Source: Catenulispora sp. MAP5-51 (lineage in GTDB: Bacteria; Actinomycetota; Actinomycetes; Streptomycetales; Catenulisporaceae). Taken from it: a DNA stretch of 64,000 nucleotides. Location: assembly GCF_041261205.1 (NCBI RefSeq), contig NZ_JBGCCH010000019.1, positions 115,749-179,748 on the forward strand, given 5' to 3'. Position numbers and translations under genes: made by a program. The notes under the pieces were generated by a model, which was not told where the DNA came from, did not search any database, and worked only from the letters and a program-made list of their open reading frames with translations. This document shows, piece after piece, positions 8,484 through 17,630 of this stretch; the stretch's first letter is position 1; every line of letters begins with the position of its first letter.

Positions 8484-9782
8484 TCAGTCCCCTGACAGCA
8501 CGTCCCGACCGGCGGCGGCCCGCGCGGCCAGCGCCACATAGTCGGCCAGCAGATCGGCGGCCCACCGGCGCTCCAACCGGGCGGCGTTGAAGAAGAACAC
8601 CGCACGGATGGCGCCGAACCGCTGATAGAGCTGGAACTCCGCCTCGAAGCGGGTGCCGAGGTTGTCCACGACGACGGCCTCGGCCGCCGCCCCGGCCACG
8701 GTGCGCGGCACGTCCTGCTGCGGGATCATCTGGAACATCACGTCGTCGGCGCGGCGGTCCGCCTCCTGGAAGGCCGCGGCCGGCAGCAGCTGGTAGGGCA
8801 GCCCCTGGTGCACGTAGGCGGCCATCACCGTATCGTGGGCCCGCCGCACCAGATCATCGAACCCTGACACGGCCTTCATCCGGGTCCGCAGCACCAGCAT
8901 GTTCGCCAGCAGCCCGACCGTCTCCTGAGCCCGGGCATCCGCGCGGTTGGCCATGAACGACGCGACGGCCAGGTCGTCCTCGCCGGTAGCCCGCTGCAGC
9001 ACCGCGTAATAGAGCGCGAGCATGACCGTGGGCAGCGTGGTGCGCCGGGCGCGCGCCACACGCTGAAGAGCCGCCACCGTGTGCGCGGAGATCTCCGCAC
9101 TGACGCTGCCGTCCACTCGCGGCGCACCGGCAGGCGTCGGCCGCAGCGGGACACCAGGTGACTCGGCCCCGGTGAGCTGCCGCTCCCAGTACTCGTGAGC
9201 CGCCTTGGCCCGCTCGCCCCGCAGCCACTCCTCCTGCCAGGCGCAGAAATCCGAGTACTGCCACCCCACCTCCGGCAGCGGCGGCCGCTTCGCATCCGTC
9301 AGCAGGCTGAGATCACGCAGCACGAGCCCGCAGGACCAGCCATCGGTCGCGGCGTGATGCATGTTGAAGCACAGGACGTGGTCCTGGTCGTCCAACCGCC
9401 ACAGCGTGGTGCGCGTCGGCCAGGACTCCACGTCGATCGGCTTCCCGATCTCGCCCAGCACGGCCGCCTCGATCGCGGCGTCCCGGGAATCCTTCGGCGC
9501 ATCAAGCTCCACCACCGGTATCGGCACGAGCTCCGGCGCCGCATGGACATGCTGGGCCAGCCGCCGCCCACGCCCGGCCACCGTCGTGCGCAGGCTCTCA
9601 TGCCGAGTCGCCAGAGCACTGATTCCCTCCGCGAGCAGACCGTGGTCCAGCGGCCCGCGCAGCCGCAGCACGATCGGCACATTCGCAGCGCCCTGATCGC
9701 CGCGGAAACGCTCCAGGACCCACAACAGCCGCTGGCCGACTGACGCCGGAAGGTCTCCGGCCGGCCCGGCTACCGTGGCCAT
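8484..9782 (-). CDS. stand-alone NRPS condensation (C) domain protein
   Basis: A 432-residue single C domain. The catalytic motif is HHAATDG (142-148), and it has the ADRFLL-like N-terminal region and the late YQLLPAA segment. It would join an acyl donor on one carrier with an amine or hydroxyl acceptor on another. The ATG start 9782 overlaps the end of the P450 gene by 13 bases. Its nearest donor carrier is the free ACP at 8184-8468; the acceptor could be a PCP of the downstream NRPSs or a free amine. It is not a Cy domain, because the motif is HHxxxDG and not DxxxxDxxS. It may attach a fatty acyl group to the peptide core. Confidence 0.88.
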   Translation of the reverse strand: MATVAGPAGDLPASVGQRLLWVLERFRGDQGAANVPIVLRLRGPLDHGLLAEGISALATRHESLRTTVAGRGRRLAQHVHAAPELVPIPVVELDAPKDSRDAAIEAAVLGEIGKPIDVESWPTRTTLWRLDDQDHVLCFNMHHAATDGWSCGLVLRDLSLLTDAKRPPLPEVGWQYSDFCAWQEEWLRGERAKAAHEYWERQLTGAESPGVPLRPTPAGAPRVDGSVSAEISAHTVAALQRVARARRTTLPTVMLALYYAVLQRATGEDDLAVASFMANRADARAQETVGLLANMLVLRTRMKAVSGFDDLVRRAHDTVMAAYVHQGLPYQLLPAAAFQEADRRADDVMFQMIPQQDVPRTVAGAAAEAVVVDNLGTRFEAEFQLYQRFGAIRAVFFFNAARLERRWAADLLADYVALAARAAAGRDVLSGD

Positions 9783-11017
9783 ACCGACACCGGCTGACTG
9801 CTGAAGCCGCGCAGGACCAGGCTGTCCCGGCGGACCGCCGGCCCCCGCCGCGCGATCCCGCCGGTGGCCTCGACCAGCGCCCGCACCGCGGCCGTCAGTT
9901 CGAGTCTGGCCAGCTGCGCGCCGAGGCAGTAATGGTGTCCGAAGCCGAAGGCCAGATGCGGGTTCGAGGCCCGGTCCAGGCGGAACTCGTCAGGGTCGGC
10001 GAACACCTCGCCGTCCCGGTTCGCCGCACCGAACAGCACCAGCAGCCGGCTGCCCGCCGGCAGCGCCACGCCGCCGAGCTCGACCGGCTCGGTGGTGGCC
10101 CGCCACAGACCCTGCACCGAGGTGTCGAAGCGCAACGCCTCCTCCACCACAGCCGGTGCCAGCCCCGGGTCGTCCCACAGACGTTTGGCGGCCTCGGGAA
10201 ACGAGAGCAGCGCGTCGACGAGGTTCGTCAGCAGATTGGTGGTGGTCTCGATACCCGCCACTAGTAGGAAGACACAGAACGCCAGTACTTCATGGTCCGA
10301 CAACACGCCCCGATCAGCAGCCGCCAACCGTCCCAGCAGATCCGTGCTCGGCTCAGTCCGCCGCCGAGCGATCTCGCGCCGGAAGTAGCGCAGCATGTCG
10401 TAGCCGCGCCCCAGCGCCGCCCGCGAGTCCTCCTCGGCACCCGGGGCACTCAGGTCATCGGTGACCGCCGAGGCCCACTCGCGGAACGTCGCGCGCATCT
10501 CGGTCGGCACCCCGAACAGCTCGGCCAGCACCAGCACCGGCAGGGGAGCGGCCAGATCGTGGCAGACGTCGAACCCGCCCTCGCGATGCTGCCGCTCCAG
10601 CACGTCGGCCACGACCGCTCGCGCCACCTGCTCGACCAGCGGCGCCAGCCGGGCCAGCCCGGGCCCCCGGAACGGCGCCCCGACGATCGCGCGGAACGCG
10701 GTGTGCGCGGGAGGATCGGTGGCGATGAGCACCCGGACGCCCGGCGCGCCGATGCGGTAGTCGACGGTACGGGTACCGTGCCGGCCGGGCAGCGCCGCCA
10801 TGCCCAGACGCGAGGAATACCGGCGCGGATCGCTGAGGACCGCGACGATGTCGGCATGCCGGGTCACCGCCCACAGCTCGTGCTGCGGGATGTACTGCAC
10901 CGGCGAGTCAGAGCGCAGATGTTGATACCGGGGATAGGGATCGGCGATCGTGGCGGCGTCGTCGGGATCGAACGGACACGACGCCGGCGTCCCGGACGCC
11001 TCGCGGGTTGGGTCCAT
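9770..11017 (-). CDS. cytochrome P450
   Basis: A 415-residue P450 with canonical elements: I-helix [13 protein letters not shown], the E-x-x-R region followed by [14 protein letters not shown], and the heme loop [12 protein letters not shown] with C364 as ligand. It overlaps the downstream condensation-domain gene by 13 bases, so the oxidation may act on the lipid or on a carrier-bound intermediate. ATG 11017 was preferred; an in-frame GTG at 11032 would add five residues, and neither has a clear Shine-Dalgarno. The 82 bases to the divergent aminotransferase must contain both promoters. The gene ends with TAG at 9770-9772. Confidence 0.9.
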   Translation of the reverse strand: MDPTREASGTPASCPFDPDDAATIADPYPRYQHLRSDSPVQYIPQHELWAVTRHADIVAVLSDPRRYSSRLGMAALPGRHGTRTVDYRIGAPGVRVLIATDPPAHTAFRAIVGAPFRGPGLARLAPLVEQVARAVVADVLERQHREGGFDVCHDLAAPLPVLVLAELFGVPTEMRATFREWASAVTDDLSAPGAEEDSRAALGRGYDMLRYFRREIARRRTEPSTDLLGRLAAADRGVLSDHEVLAFCVFLLVAGIETTTNLLTNLVDALLSFPEAAKRLWDDPGLAPAVVEEALRFDTSVQGLWRATTEPVELGGVALPAGSRLLVLFGAANRDGEVFADPDEFRLDRASNPHLAFGFGHHYCLGAQLARLELTAAVRALVEATGGIARRGPAVRRDSLVLRGFSSQPVSVWPR

Positions 11018-11099
11018 AGCGCGACATTGCACGACAGTGCTTTGTTTAGTCGAGCTCGTCGAAGCCGTGCCCAGCCAGCGCCTTCACAGGGAGTTGCCG

Positions 11100-12308
11100 A
11101 TGAATCAGCCCGACGTCCTGGACCGGCGACTCGCCCGGCTCCCCAGATCAGTCCTGCACGCCGTCCACCGCCAGGTCGAACAGGCCACCCGGGCCGGCCG
11201 GGACGTCCTGCAGCTCCACGTCGGCGAACCGGCCTTCGGCGCCCCGCCGGCAGCCCGCGCCGCCCTCATCGCGGCCGTGGTCGAAGGCCGCACCGGCTAC
11301 ACCAACGCCGAAGGCATGCCGGAACTCCGCGAGCGCCTGGTCCACCGACTGGCCAAGGCGGACTCGGTCGCCACCACCCCCGACCGGATCGTGGTCACCC
11401 CCGGCTCCTCCTACGCCCTGGCCGCGATCGTCATGGCAGTCTGCGAACCAGGCGACGAGATCCTGCTCCCCGAGGTCTTCTGGCCGATCTACATGCAGGG
11501 CGCGGTCGTGGCCCGAGCCACAGTCCGCACCTACTCCCTCGGCGAGGGCTACCGCATCGAAGCCGACCGGATCCGCGCCGCGGTGAGCCCGGCCACCCGG
11601 CTGATCGTGGTGAACTCCCCGGCCAACCCCACCGGCGCCCTGGCCGACCCGGCCGAACTGGCCGAGATCGCCCGCTGGGCCCGCCGCCAGGACGTCTGGC
11701 TGATCGGCGACGAGGCCTACGAGCAGTTCGTCTACGACGGCCACCACACCGCCCTGGCCTCCTACGAACGCGACGTCCCCGACAAGGAGCGCCGGATCTT
11801 CTCAGTCCACACCTTCTCCAAGGGCTACGGCATGACCGGCTACCGCATGGGCTACGCCGCAGCCCCCAACGACATCACCGCCGCCACACTGCGCCGGGTC
11901 TGCGAGGGCACGGTCATCGCCCCCTCCACCCCGGTACAACACGCAGCCCTGGCAGCCCTCGACGACGAGGAGATGCCCAAGGAAGCACACGCCCACGTCC
12001 GCGCAGTCCGCGACGCCGCCCTGACCGACGCGGTGAACGAAGGACTCCTGGAACACCTGCCCCCGGCCGGCTGGTACGCCATGGTCGACGTCTCCAGCAC
12101 CGGCCTGAGCTCCGCGGCCTTCGCCGACCGCCTCCTGGCCGACCACGCGGTGGCCGTCGCCCCGGGCGCCACCTTCGTCGCCCCCGAAGCCTCCGACCCG
12201 GGCCGCGTCCGCGTCGCCTTCTGCGGCGACCTGGACGCCACCGTCGAGGGCATGCGCAGACTGCGGCAACTGACCGCCGACCTGCGCACCGAACGGAACG
12301 GCGCCTGA
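11100..12308 (+). CDS. PLP-dependent class I/II aminotransferase
   Basis: A 402-residue fold-type I aminotransferase. NSPANPTGA (172-180) holds the substrate/PLP Asn, GDEAYEQFVYDG holds the Asp and Tyr, and FSKGYGMTGYRMGY holds the Schiff-base Lys241. This group covers aspartate, aromatic and kynurenine aminotransferases, which cannot be told apart by eye. The next gene, 5 bases downstream, has the tryptophan dioxygenase fold, so a kynurenine-type substrate giving a quinoline acid is a reasonable inference. The start ATG 11100 has GGGAG upstream and was chosen over a longer GTG/ATG frame that would overlap the divergent P450. Confidence 0.85.
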   Translation: MNQPDVLDRRLARLPRSVLHAVHRQVEQATRAGRDVLQLHVGEPAFGAPPAARAALIAAVVEGRTGYTNAEGMPELRERLVHRLAKADSVATTPDRIVVTPGSSYALAAIVMAVCEPGDEILLPEVFWPIYMQGAVVARATVRTYSLGEGYRIEADRIRAAVSPATRLIVVNSPANPTGALADPAELAEIARWARRQDVWLIGDEAYEQFVYDGHHTALASYERDVPDKERRIFSVHTFSKGYGMTGYRMGYAAAPNDITAATLRRVCEGTVIAPSTPVQHAALAALDDEEMPKEAHAHVRAVRDAALTDAVNEGLLEHLPPAGWYAMVDVSSTGLSSAAFADRLLADHAVAVAPGATFVAPEASDPGRVRVAFCGDLDATVEGMRRLRQLTADLRTERNGA

Positions 12309-12313
12309 CGACG

Positions 12314-13054
12314 ATGGCCGGATACAGCGAGTACCTGAAACTCGACGAACTGCTGACCCTCCAGCAACCCCGCAGCCGCACCGGGAGAACCGAACTGGCC
12401 TTCATCCTGGTCCACCAGGTCTGCGAACTCTGGTTCAAACTCATGATCACCGACATCGGCCACGCCATCGGCGCCCTCGACGAAGACGACCCCGCAGCGG
12501 CCCTGCGCAGCCTCAGGCACGTCCACGAAGTGGAGCGCCTCCTGATCGAACAACTAACCCTCATCGACCACCTCGAACCCGGCGGCTTCGCCGACATGCG
12601 CCCCTCCCTGGGCACGGCCTCAGCAGCCGAATCACAGCAGTTCGCAACAATCGTGGCCCTGTCGACATCAGCCCGCCGCACCCCGCAGCCGCAGACCCAG
12701 ACCCGCGTCAGGGACCTCTGGAGCGCCTTCTGCGACCACCTGAACCGAGCAGGCTTCGACATGCCACCCGAGTCCTCCGAACCCGCAGGACGACGCCGCA
12801 CGAGCACGGTGGTCCGGATCTACCGCGAGGAGCGCGGACTGCTGGCAGAGCTCTGCGAGGCACTGCTGGACCACGACCACGCACTGGTGACCTGGCGCCA
12901 CCGGCACGTGCTGGCCGCCGCGCGCCACATCGGCGAGAACCCGGGAACCGGCGGGACAGACGGCGTCGCGTATCTGCAGCGCAGCCTGAGCCGACGCCTG
13001 TACCCGGAGCTGTGGAGCGCGCGGACAAGCTTCGAGGCAACGGTCCCGGTCTGA
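12314..13054 (+). CDS. tryptophan 2,3-dioxygenase-fold heme enzyme (divergent)
   Basis: A 246-residue protein, shorter than typical bacterial TDOs (about 280). It begins YLKLDELLTLQQP and has the distal histidine in ILVHQVCELWFK (His34). The proximal heme histidine is in WRHRHVL (probably His198), followed by IGENPGTGGTDGVAYL and LYPELW. The usual SGFQSxQFR stretch that clamps the substrate carboxylate has become SAAESQQFA, losing the conserved Arg. Known members of this fold open the indole ring, oxygenate it or hydroxylate tyrosine (TDO, MarE, SfmD-type). So heme oxygenation of an aromatic amino acid or derivative is likely, but plain TDO activity is uncertain. It is translated with the aminotransferase (5-base gap). 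Confidence 0.82.
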   Translation: MAGYSEYLKLDELLTLQQPRSRTGRTELAFILVHQVCELWFKLMITDIGHAIGALDEDDPAAALRSLRHVHEVERLLIEQLTLIDHLEPGGFADMRPSLGTASAAESQQFATIVALSTSARRTPQPQTQTRVRDLWSAFCDHLNRAGFDMPPESSEPAGRRRTSTVVRIYREERGLLAELCEALLDHDHALVTWRHRHVLAAARHIGENPGTGGTDGVAYLQRSLSRRLYPELWSARTSFEATVPV

Positions 13055-13068
13055 ACGAGAGCATGAGG

Positions 13069-13099
13069 AAGTGGCCGGCGCTGTGGGCGCCGGCCACTT
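13069..13099 (+). terminator. hairpin terminator after the dioxygenase gene
   Basis: A perfect 13-base-pair stem, AAGTGGCCGGCGC with GCGCCGGCCACTT, closes a 5-base loop and is followed by a T. It lies 15 bases past the stop codon between two convergent units. The form is that of an intrinsic or GC-rich actinobacterial terminator. Confidence 0.8.
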
Positions 13100-13140
13100 T
13101 CATATGCGGGCAGTGACCGGCCCGCGATAAGGAGCACCGT

Positions 13141-13334
13141 GTGACAGGTGGATCCCGCATCCCATAGAGGGGGGTTTGTTCGGGGGACCCGGAACACAGG
13201 CGACCACAAGCAGCACCGCCACCAAACAACGCAACGCGCCCACGCACGAAGACAAAGCCGAAAAGTCCCGGACCGCCGGTTTCAGCAGGTCCGCAGGGGG
13301 CGCCCCTCGCTGTAGAGCACCCGCCGGAACACCT
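13141..13334. repeat. partial copy of the 58-kb composite repeat
   Basis: The gap 13055-13378 has no gene. After the terminator, 13141-13170 is base-for-base the same as 58381-58410, and 13184-13334 is about 85-90% identical by eye to 58560-58706. The 58-kb copy carries an extra segment of about 150 bases, bounded by inverted repeats, between these two parts. The conserved blocks show no convincing reading frame. The element is probably a dispersed non-coding repeat or the relic of one. Confidence 0.8.
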
Positions 13335-13378
13335 TGGGTTCAGGGTGTGGTTGCAACGCTCGACCGAACTGCCTACCC

Positions 13379-14377
13379 CTACTTCACCGCCACAATCAGC
13401 GAATCCGGATCCGCCAACGGCTCCACCCGACACTCCGAGAACCCCGCCTCGCTCAGCCACCCGAGGCAGTCCGCCGCGCTGAAGTTGAAGCCGCCAGGCG
13501 TGTCGACGAGCATGTTCAGACTCATCAGGAGGCTGAACTGATTCGCCGCACGCTCGTCGTCGATGAGCGCCTCATATATAAGGAGTGTCCCGCCTGCCGG
13601 CAGCGCCTCGTACGCCGCGCCGATCAGCCGCTTCTTCTCGGCCAGATCCCAGTCGTGCAGGATGTGCCCCATGATCAGCACGTCGGCGGTCGGCATCGGA
13701 TCGGCGAAGAAGTCCCCGCCCTCGAAGCACACACGCTCCGCCAGCCCCGCCCTCGCGACAGCCGCCTCGAAGGGCTCGCGCACCGGCGGCAGGTCGAAGC
13801 CGATCGCCTCAAGGTGCTTGTGCGCCTTGGCGATGTGGATCGGAACCACGCCCGAAGCCGTCCCGACATCGGCAAAGCTCTGATAGTCCTTCCAAGCGAA
13901 CCCCCGCGCCAGCGCCATCGCCACCCCAGCACTCGCGCCGGCCATCGACTGCAAGAACGTGTCGCGGACGTTCTGCTCGCTGTAGATGGCGTTGAAGACA
14001 TCCTCGCCCTCGGCAGCCCCGTCGTACTGCGGCTCGCCGGTACGCAGCGCCTCGGTCAGGTGGCTCCAGGCGCCCCACAACCGCGGTGCGGCCATCGCGA
14101 ACGACGAGCCCACGAACAACGGCTTCCCACGGTCCAGGAACATGCGCGACTCGCGCGTGTTCGCATACCGGTCGTCGACGTCACGCACCAGGAAGCCCAT
14201 CGCGACCAACGCGTCCAGGAAGTCGCGTGCCCCGCGAGGATGCAGCTCCAACTGCTCGGCCAGGCTCTTGTAGTCGCGCGCACCACCGGCCAGGACCGTG
14301 AAGACATCCAGCTCGATCGCGCTCATCAAAGTCCGCGACGCCCAGTACCCGGTCGCGACATCCAGGATGCGGCTCAC
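13379..14377 (-). CDS. SAM-dependent O-methyltransferase (COMT/hydroxyneurosporene-type)
   Basis: A 332-residue protein with an N-terminal winged-helix dimerization domain (about 1-95) and a Rossmann methyltransferase domain. The SAM-binding loop is DVGTASGVVPIHIAKA. The catalytic histidine is in GHILHDWD. Such enzymes methylate phenolic or enolic hydroxyls of aromatic products. Its ATG overlaps the stop of the upstream methyltransferase (ATGA), so the two are coupled. The presence of several OMTs suggests a multiply methylated aromatic product. It is convergent with the dioxygenase operon. Confidence 0.88.
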   Translation of the reverse strand: MSRILDVATGYWASRTLMSAIELDVFTVLAGGARDYKSLAEQLELHPRGARDFLDALVAMGFLVRDVDDRYANTRESRMFLDRGKPLFVGSSFAMAAPRLWGAWSHLTEALRTGEPQYDGAAEGEDVFNAIYSEQNVRDTFLQSMAGASAGVAMALARGFAWKDYQSFADVGTASGVVPIHIAKAHKHLEAIGFDLPPVREPFEAAVARAGLAERVCFEGGDFFADPMPTADVLIMGHILHDWDLAEKKRLIGAAYEALPAGGTLLIYEALIDDERAANQFSLLMSLNMLVDTPGGFNFSAADCLGWLSEAGFSECRVEPLADPDSLIVAVK

Positions 14378-15507
14378 CGGTCAACCTCCCCTGCGGAAGG
14401 CCCATCCATCGCCACAGCCTCAATCACCGCAATCATCGGCGTCGGCACAATCCTCCGCAGCCGCAACCCCGCCCCGGCAAACAAAGCCTGCAGCTCATGC
14501 CGCCCGCGCACCCGCCCCGTCCCGAGCACCAGCATCTTCAGATCCATCAGCCGCCCCATCTCGAACGCCGCCCCGCGCCGCCGCACCGGCTCCAGCAGCA
14601 GCACGCGATCGTCCGCCGACATCCCGGCGCGCACCGTCCGCAGAATCCGGGTGGCCGCCTCGTCCTTGTAGTTGTAGATGATCCGCTTGAGCAGATACGC
14701 CCCGCCGCGCCCGGGCGGCACCTCGTCGTAGAAGCTCCCGCCGACCACTTCACAGCGCTCTGCGACCCCCGCCGCGGCCAGCACCGGAGCCGCCGCACCG
14801 ACCACCTCCGGCAGGTCGTAGAGAACACCCCGCAGCGAAGGATGCCGCGCGAGCAGCCCGGCCAGCAGCGTGCCGTTCCCGCCTCCGACGTCGATGACCG
14901 TGCCGAGCGCCTCCCAGTCGTAGACCGGCAGCACCGCCCGCAGCTCCAGCTCCGTGAAGGCGGCCATCAGCTCGTCGAAGATCCGGCCGTCCGCCGGCCG
15001 AGCGGCCAGGTAGCTCCAGAACTCCTCGCCGTGCACCAGGTCGAACGCCGGCCCGCCGGTCCGAACGCTGTCCCCCAGATGCGCGAAGGCCAGCACATCC
15101 GCATCCACCGTGTGAAACAGCTTCCGAAACGACAGCGGATGCCCACTGCGCAGCAGCTCGCTCATCGGCGTCAGCCCGAAGACCCCCGGCGCGTTCTCGG
15201 CGAAGATCTCCTTGCCCGCCAACGCCCGCAGCATCCGGTGCAGGGCGTCCGGATCGGCGCCGGCCCGCCGCGCCAGCTCGGCGGCCGGCAGCGGCCCGTC
15301 GGCCAGCAGGTCGGCCAGCCGCAGGTCGGCGGCCACGCCGATGGCGAACGGGACGATGATGTCGGCCAGCTCGAACAGCCTCAGCATGGTCGCCTGGTCG
15401 CTCTGCCCGATCAGGTCGCCCCGCCCGGCCGGGTCGGAATGCCCCATCAGGTCGGACTGCCCGATCAGGTCGCTCTGCCCGATCAGGCCGGACTGGGTAG
15501 CGGTCAT
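14374..15507 (-). CDS. O-methyltransferase-like protein with altered catalytic site
   Basis: A 377-residue protein of the same two-domain OMT family. Its SAM motif VIDVGGGNGTLLAGLL is intact. At the position of the general-base histidine (I-L-H-D-W) it reads KRIIYNYKDE, so the His is replaced by Tyr. It may therefore be a methyltransferase using another base, a decarboxylase/hydroxylase-like member as known for the DnrK/RdmB group, or a partner subunit. The N-terminus carries five to six 18-base repeats encoding S-D-L-I-G-Q, so the true start could lie at the Met near residue 41 (QATMLRLFELAD). It lies in an operon with the next OMT. Confidence 0.82.
   Translation of the reverse strand: MTATQSGLIGQSDLIGQSDLMGHSDPAGRGDLIGQSDQATMLRLFELADIIVPFAIGVAADLRLADLLADGPLPAAELARRAGADPDALHRMLRALAGKEIFAENAPGVFGLTPMSELLRSGHPLSFRKLFHTVDADVLAFAHLGDSVRTGGPAFDLVHGEEFWSYLAARPADGRIFDELMAAFTELELRAVLPVYDWEALGTVIDVGGGNGTLLAGLLARHPSLRGVLYDLPEVVGAAAPVLAAAGVAERCEVVGGSFYDEVPPGRGGAYLLKRIIYNYKDEAATRILRTVRAGMSADDRVLLLEPVRRRGAAFEMGRLMDLKMLVLGTGRVRGRHELQALFAGAGLRLRRIVPTPMIAVIEAVAMDGPSAGEVDR
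15396..15494 (-). repeat. 18-base tandem repeat in the methyltransferase N-terminus
   Basis: About 5.5 units of an 18-base sequence (core GATCAGGTCGGACTGCC on the plus strand) each encode S-D-L-I-G-Q-like hexapeptides at residues 6-38 of the methyltransferase. One unit is diverged (SDPAGR). The unit length is a multiple of three, so copy-number change would keep the frame. Confidence 0.85.
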
Positions 15508-15568
15508 CGGCTCGCCTCACTCACCTTGTCGGGGTTCGTCGGCGCGCCGCCGGCGCGTCAGGGGCGCG

Positions 15569-16663
15569 TCAGCGGCGCAGCGCGTGGAAACGGTGCAGCA
15601 TCGACGGCGGCGGGAAGGTGATCGCCAGGACCTCGTACGAACCCAGGCCGGCCTTGTCGGCCCAGGCGCGCACGTTCGCCTCCGTCAGGATCGTCCCGGA
15701 TCCGTCGCCGGCGGCGGCCATCGCCACCGGCAGGTTGAACAGCGGGCTCACCGACGCGAACATCTCCGCCGGCGTCCCCCGGTTGGCCATCGGGTCGTCC
15801 GAGGCCGAGGACTCCACGCACAGCAGCAGCCCGTCGGCCTTGAGCGCCCGGCCCATCGCCGTGAGCGCGGGCACCGGCTCCGGGATGTCGTGCAGGGTGT
15901 GGAACAGGTAGACGAAGTCGTAGCGGTCCTGCTCGGTGATCTCGTCGGCGAGCTGCACCCGGAACGCGACGTTGCTCAGCCCGCGCGAGGCCGCCAGAGC
16001 GCGCGCCGCCTCGACACTCGCGGCGTCCGCGTCGATCCCGACGACCTCCGCCTTCGGGAACAGCCGGGCCAGCGTCGCCGTCGAGCGACCCCGGCCGCAG
16101 CCGACGTCGGCGATCGCCGCGCCGGGTGCGGAGAGCTTTTCCGTAAGCCCGGGAACGTTTTGCAGCCACCCTTCGAGGAAGAACTCGTGGATCGGCGCCC
16201 ACAGACGCTCCACGCCCACGGTCACCTCCTCGCCGCTGTCGGCGTACCCGATGCCCTCGCCGGAGGCGAAACACTCCATCAAGCGCGGGACGTTGCGGGA
16301 CACGCCGTAGGCCAGCTGGTAGGCACCGACGCTGAACCCGGGGCTCTCCGGGTCGCCGAAGAAGAAGACGCCTTCCTTGGTCAGGTGGTAGCGCCGGGGC
16401 TCGCTTCCGTCGGAAACCTCGACGTACCCGGTCGCCACCAGCGCGTCGGCCCATTCCCGGACGTACCGCTCGTGCAGCGACGTCACGCCGGCCAGCTGCG
16501 CGCCGGTGCACGGTCCGTGGTCGGCCAGCGCCTCGAAGAGCCCCAGCCGGTCCCCGATGACCACCAGGGCCGCGACCTGGGCTCCGGTGACATGGGAATA
16601 GATCCGGTTTCCGATGGCGATCATCTGCTCGAAGTCGAGCTCTGAGATATCGACACGGGCCAT
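15569..16663 (-). CDS. class I SAM-dependent methyltransferase
   Basis: A 364-residue protein. A winged-helix N-terminal part (about 20-95) is followed by a methyltransferase core with AIADVGCGRGRSTATLARLF, acidic motif II VVGIDADAASVEAAR, and YLFHTLHDIPEP. It looks closer to small-molecule C/N/O-methyltransferases of the Rv2258c type than to the neighbouring OMTs. ATG 16663 is preceded by a strong AAGGAGGG; the longer frame to 16711 is not needed. Its target is not evident. It is divergent from the thioesterase gene at 16766, so 16664-16765 must contain two promoters. Confidence 0.85.
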   Translation of the reverse strand: MARVDISELDFEQMIAIGNRIYSHVTGAQVAALVVIGDRLGLFEALADHGPCTGAQLAGVTSLHERYVREWADALVATGYVEVSDGSEPRRYHLTKEGVFFFGDPESPGFSVGAYQLAYGVSRNVPRLMECFASGEGIGYADSGEEVTVGVERLWAPIHEFFLEGWLQNVPGLTEKLSAPGAAIADVGCGRGRSTATLARLFPKAEVVGIDADAASVEAARALAASRGLSNVAFRVQLADEITEQDRYDFVYLFHTLHDIPEPVPALTAMGRALKADGLLLCVESSASDDPMANRGTPAEMFASVSPLFNLPVAMAAAGDGSGTILTEANVRAWADKAGLGSYEVLAITFPPPSMLHRFHALRR

Positions 16664-16765
16664 GGACCCTCCTTGGTCGGTGGTTTCGAATGCTCGCACC
16701 GCCCTGCTCAAGGGGTCAACGAGCCATACGCGCCGCCCTCACGCGCGCCGTGCTATTAACCCCGC

Positions 16766-17590
16766 ATGGGAGATCTGCGGCGGGACACAGCGGTCGAACT
16801 TCTGGACGCGGGCCGCTTCCGCGGCGAGGTGAGCCCGGACTGGGACCTGTGGGGCCCCGTCGGCGGCTACCTGGCGGCGATCGCGGTGCGGGCCGCCGGC
16901 GCCTCGACGGCGCTGGCACGGCCGGCCAGCGCCGCCTGCCACTACCTCGCCCCGGCCCGCTTCGGCCCGGTCGAGCTGACGGTGACCACCGGCCGCCGCT
17001 CGCGCCGTGCCGAGTCGCTCAGGGTCCTGATGGCGCAACGCGACGCCCCGGTCCTCGAAGTCCTCGTCTGGGCGGTCGCCGACGGCCTGCCGGGCCCAAG
17101 CGCCGACTGGGTACCGGCCCCCGCCGCCCCGCCGCCGCACGAGGTGCCGGTCTTCGACCCCACGCAGGACCTCGGCGGCGACCCGACGGCGCTGACCCCG
17201 TTCTGGAAGAACGTGGAGATCCGACAGGTCTTCCTGCCCGACGAGAGCCGCGAACCCGGCGTCGAGCCGATGCTGCGTTCCTGGGAGCGCTATCTGCCGC
17301 AGTCCGCGTGCGGCGATCCCTGGGCCGATGCCGCCCGGCTGCTCATCAGCGCGGACGTCTCGATCTATCCGGCGATCGCCAAGGGCTTCGAGGCGCCCGC
17401 GTTCATCGCGCCGAACCTGGATCTGTACGTGGCCTTCCACGCCCCGCCGCCCACCGACGACCACCTGCTCATCGAGACGCGGGGGAGTGCGGCCGGCGGC
17501 GGACTGGTCAGCGGACGCACCCGGATCTGGTCGCCCGCCGGCGATCTGGTCGCCAGCGGGACCTCCCAGCTGCTGTGCCGGATGTTCTAG
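16766..17590 (+). CDS. double-hotdog thioesterase-like protein (TesB/acyl-CoA thioesterase family), copy 1
   Basis: A 274-residue protein with paired hotdog regions. The first has WGPVGGYLAAIAVRAAG and ACHYLAPARFGPVELTV; the second has FIAPNLDLYVAFHAP and SGRTRIWSPAGDLVASGTSQLL. It is clearly paralogous to the gene at 21845-22762: the two share PFWKN(V/F)EIR, RPAS, CHYLA and the C-terminal RIWSPAGD/TLWTREGE pattern. The family hydrolyses acyl-CoA or acyl-carrier thioesters, though some members are inactive scaffolds. A TATTAA box ends 6 bases before the ATG and no Shine-Dalgarno is visible, so the mRNA may be leaderless. The coding end merges into a 15-base tandem repeat. Confidence 0.8.
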   Translation: MGDLRRDTAVELLDAGRFRGEVSPDWDLWGPVGGYLAAIAVRAAGASTALARPASAACHYLAPARFGPVELTVTTGRRSRRAESLRVLMAQRDAPVLEVLVWAVADGLPGPSADWVPAPAAPPPHEVPVFDPTQDLGGDPTALTPFWKNVEIRQVFLPDESREPGVEPMLRSWERYLPQSACGDPWADAARLLISADVSIYPAIAKGFEAPAFIAPNLDLYVAFHAPPPTDDHLLIETRGSAAGGGLVSGRTRIWSPAGDLVASGTSQLLCRMF

Positions 17591-17630
17591 GCCCGCATGT
17601 TCTAGGCCCGCATGTTCTAGGTCCGCATCA
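17575..17630. repeat. 15-base tandem repeat at the 3' ends of two convergent genes
   Basis: About three units of GCCCGCATGTTCTAG span the stop codon of the thioesterase gene (TAG at 17588-17590) and the C-terminal end of the GMC oxidoreductase gene (17617 onward). Each unit repeats a TAG on the plus strand, so the thioesterase stop is duplicated. Confidence 0.75.

Noticed and set aside
8484..9782. Stand-alone C domain read as a heterocyclization domain
   Set aside because: The motif is HHAATDG, the condensation type, and not D-x4-D-x2-S as in the two NRPS Cy domains.
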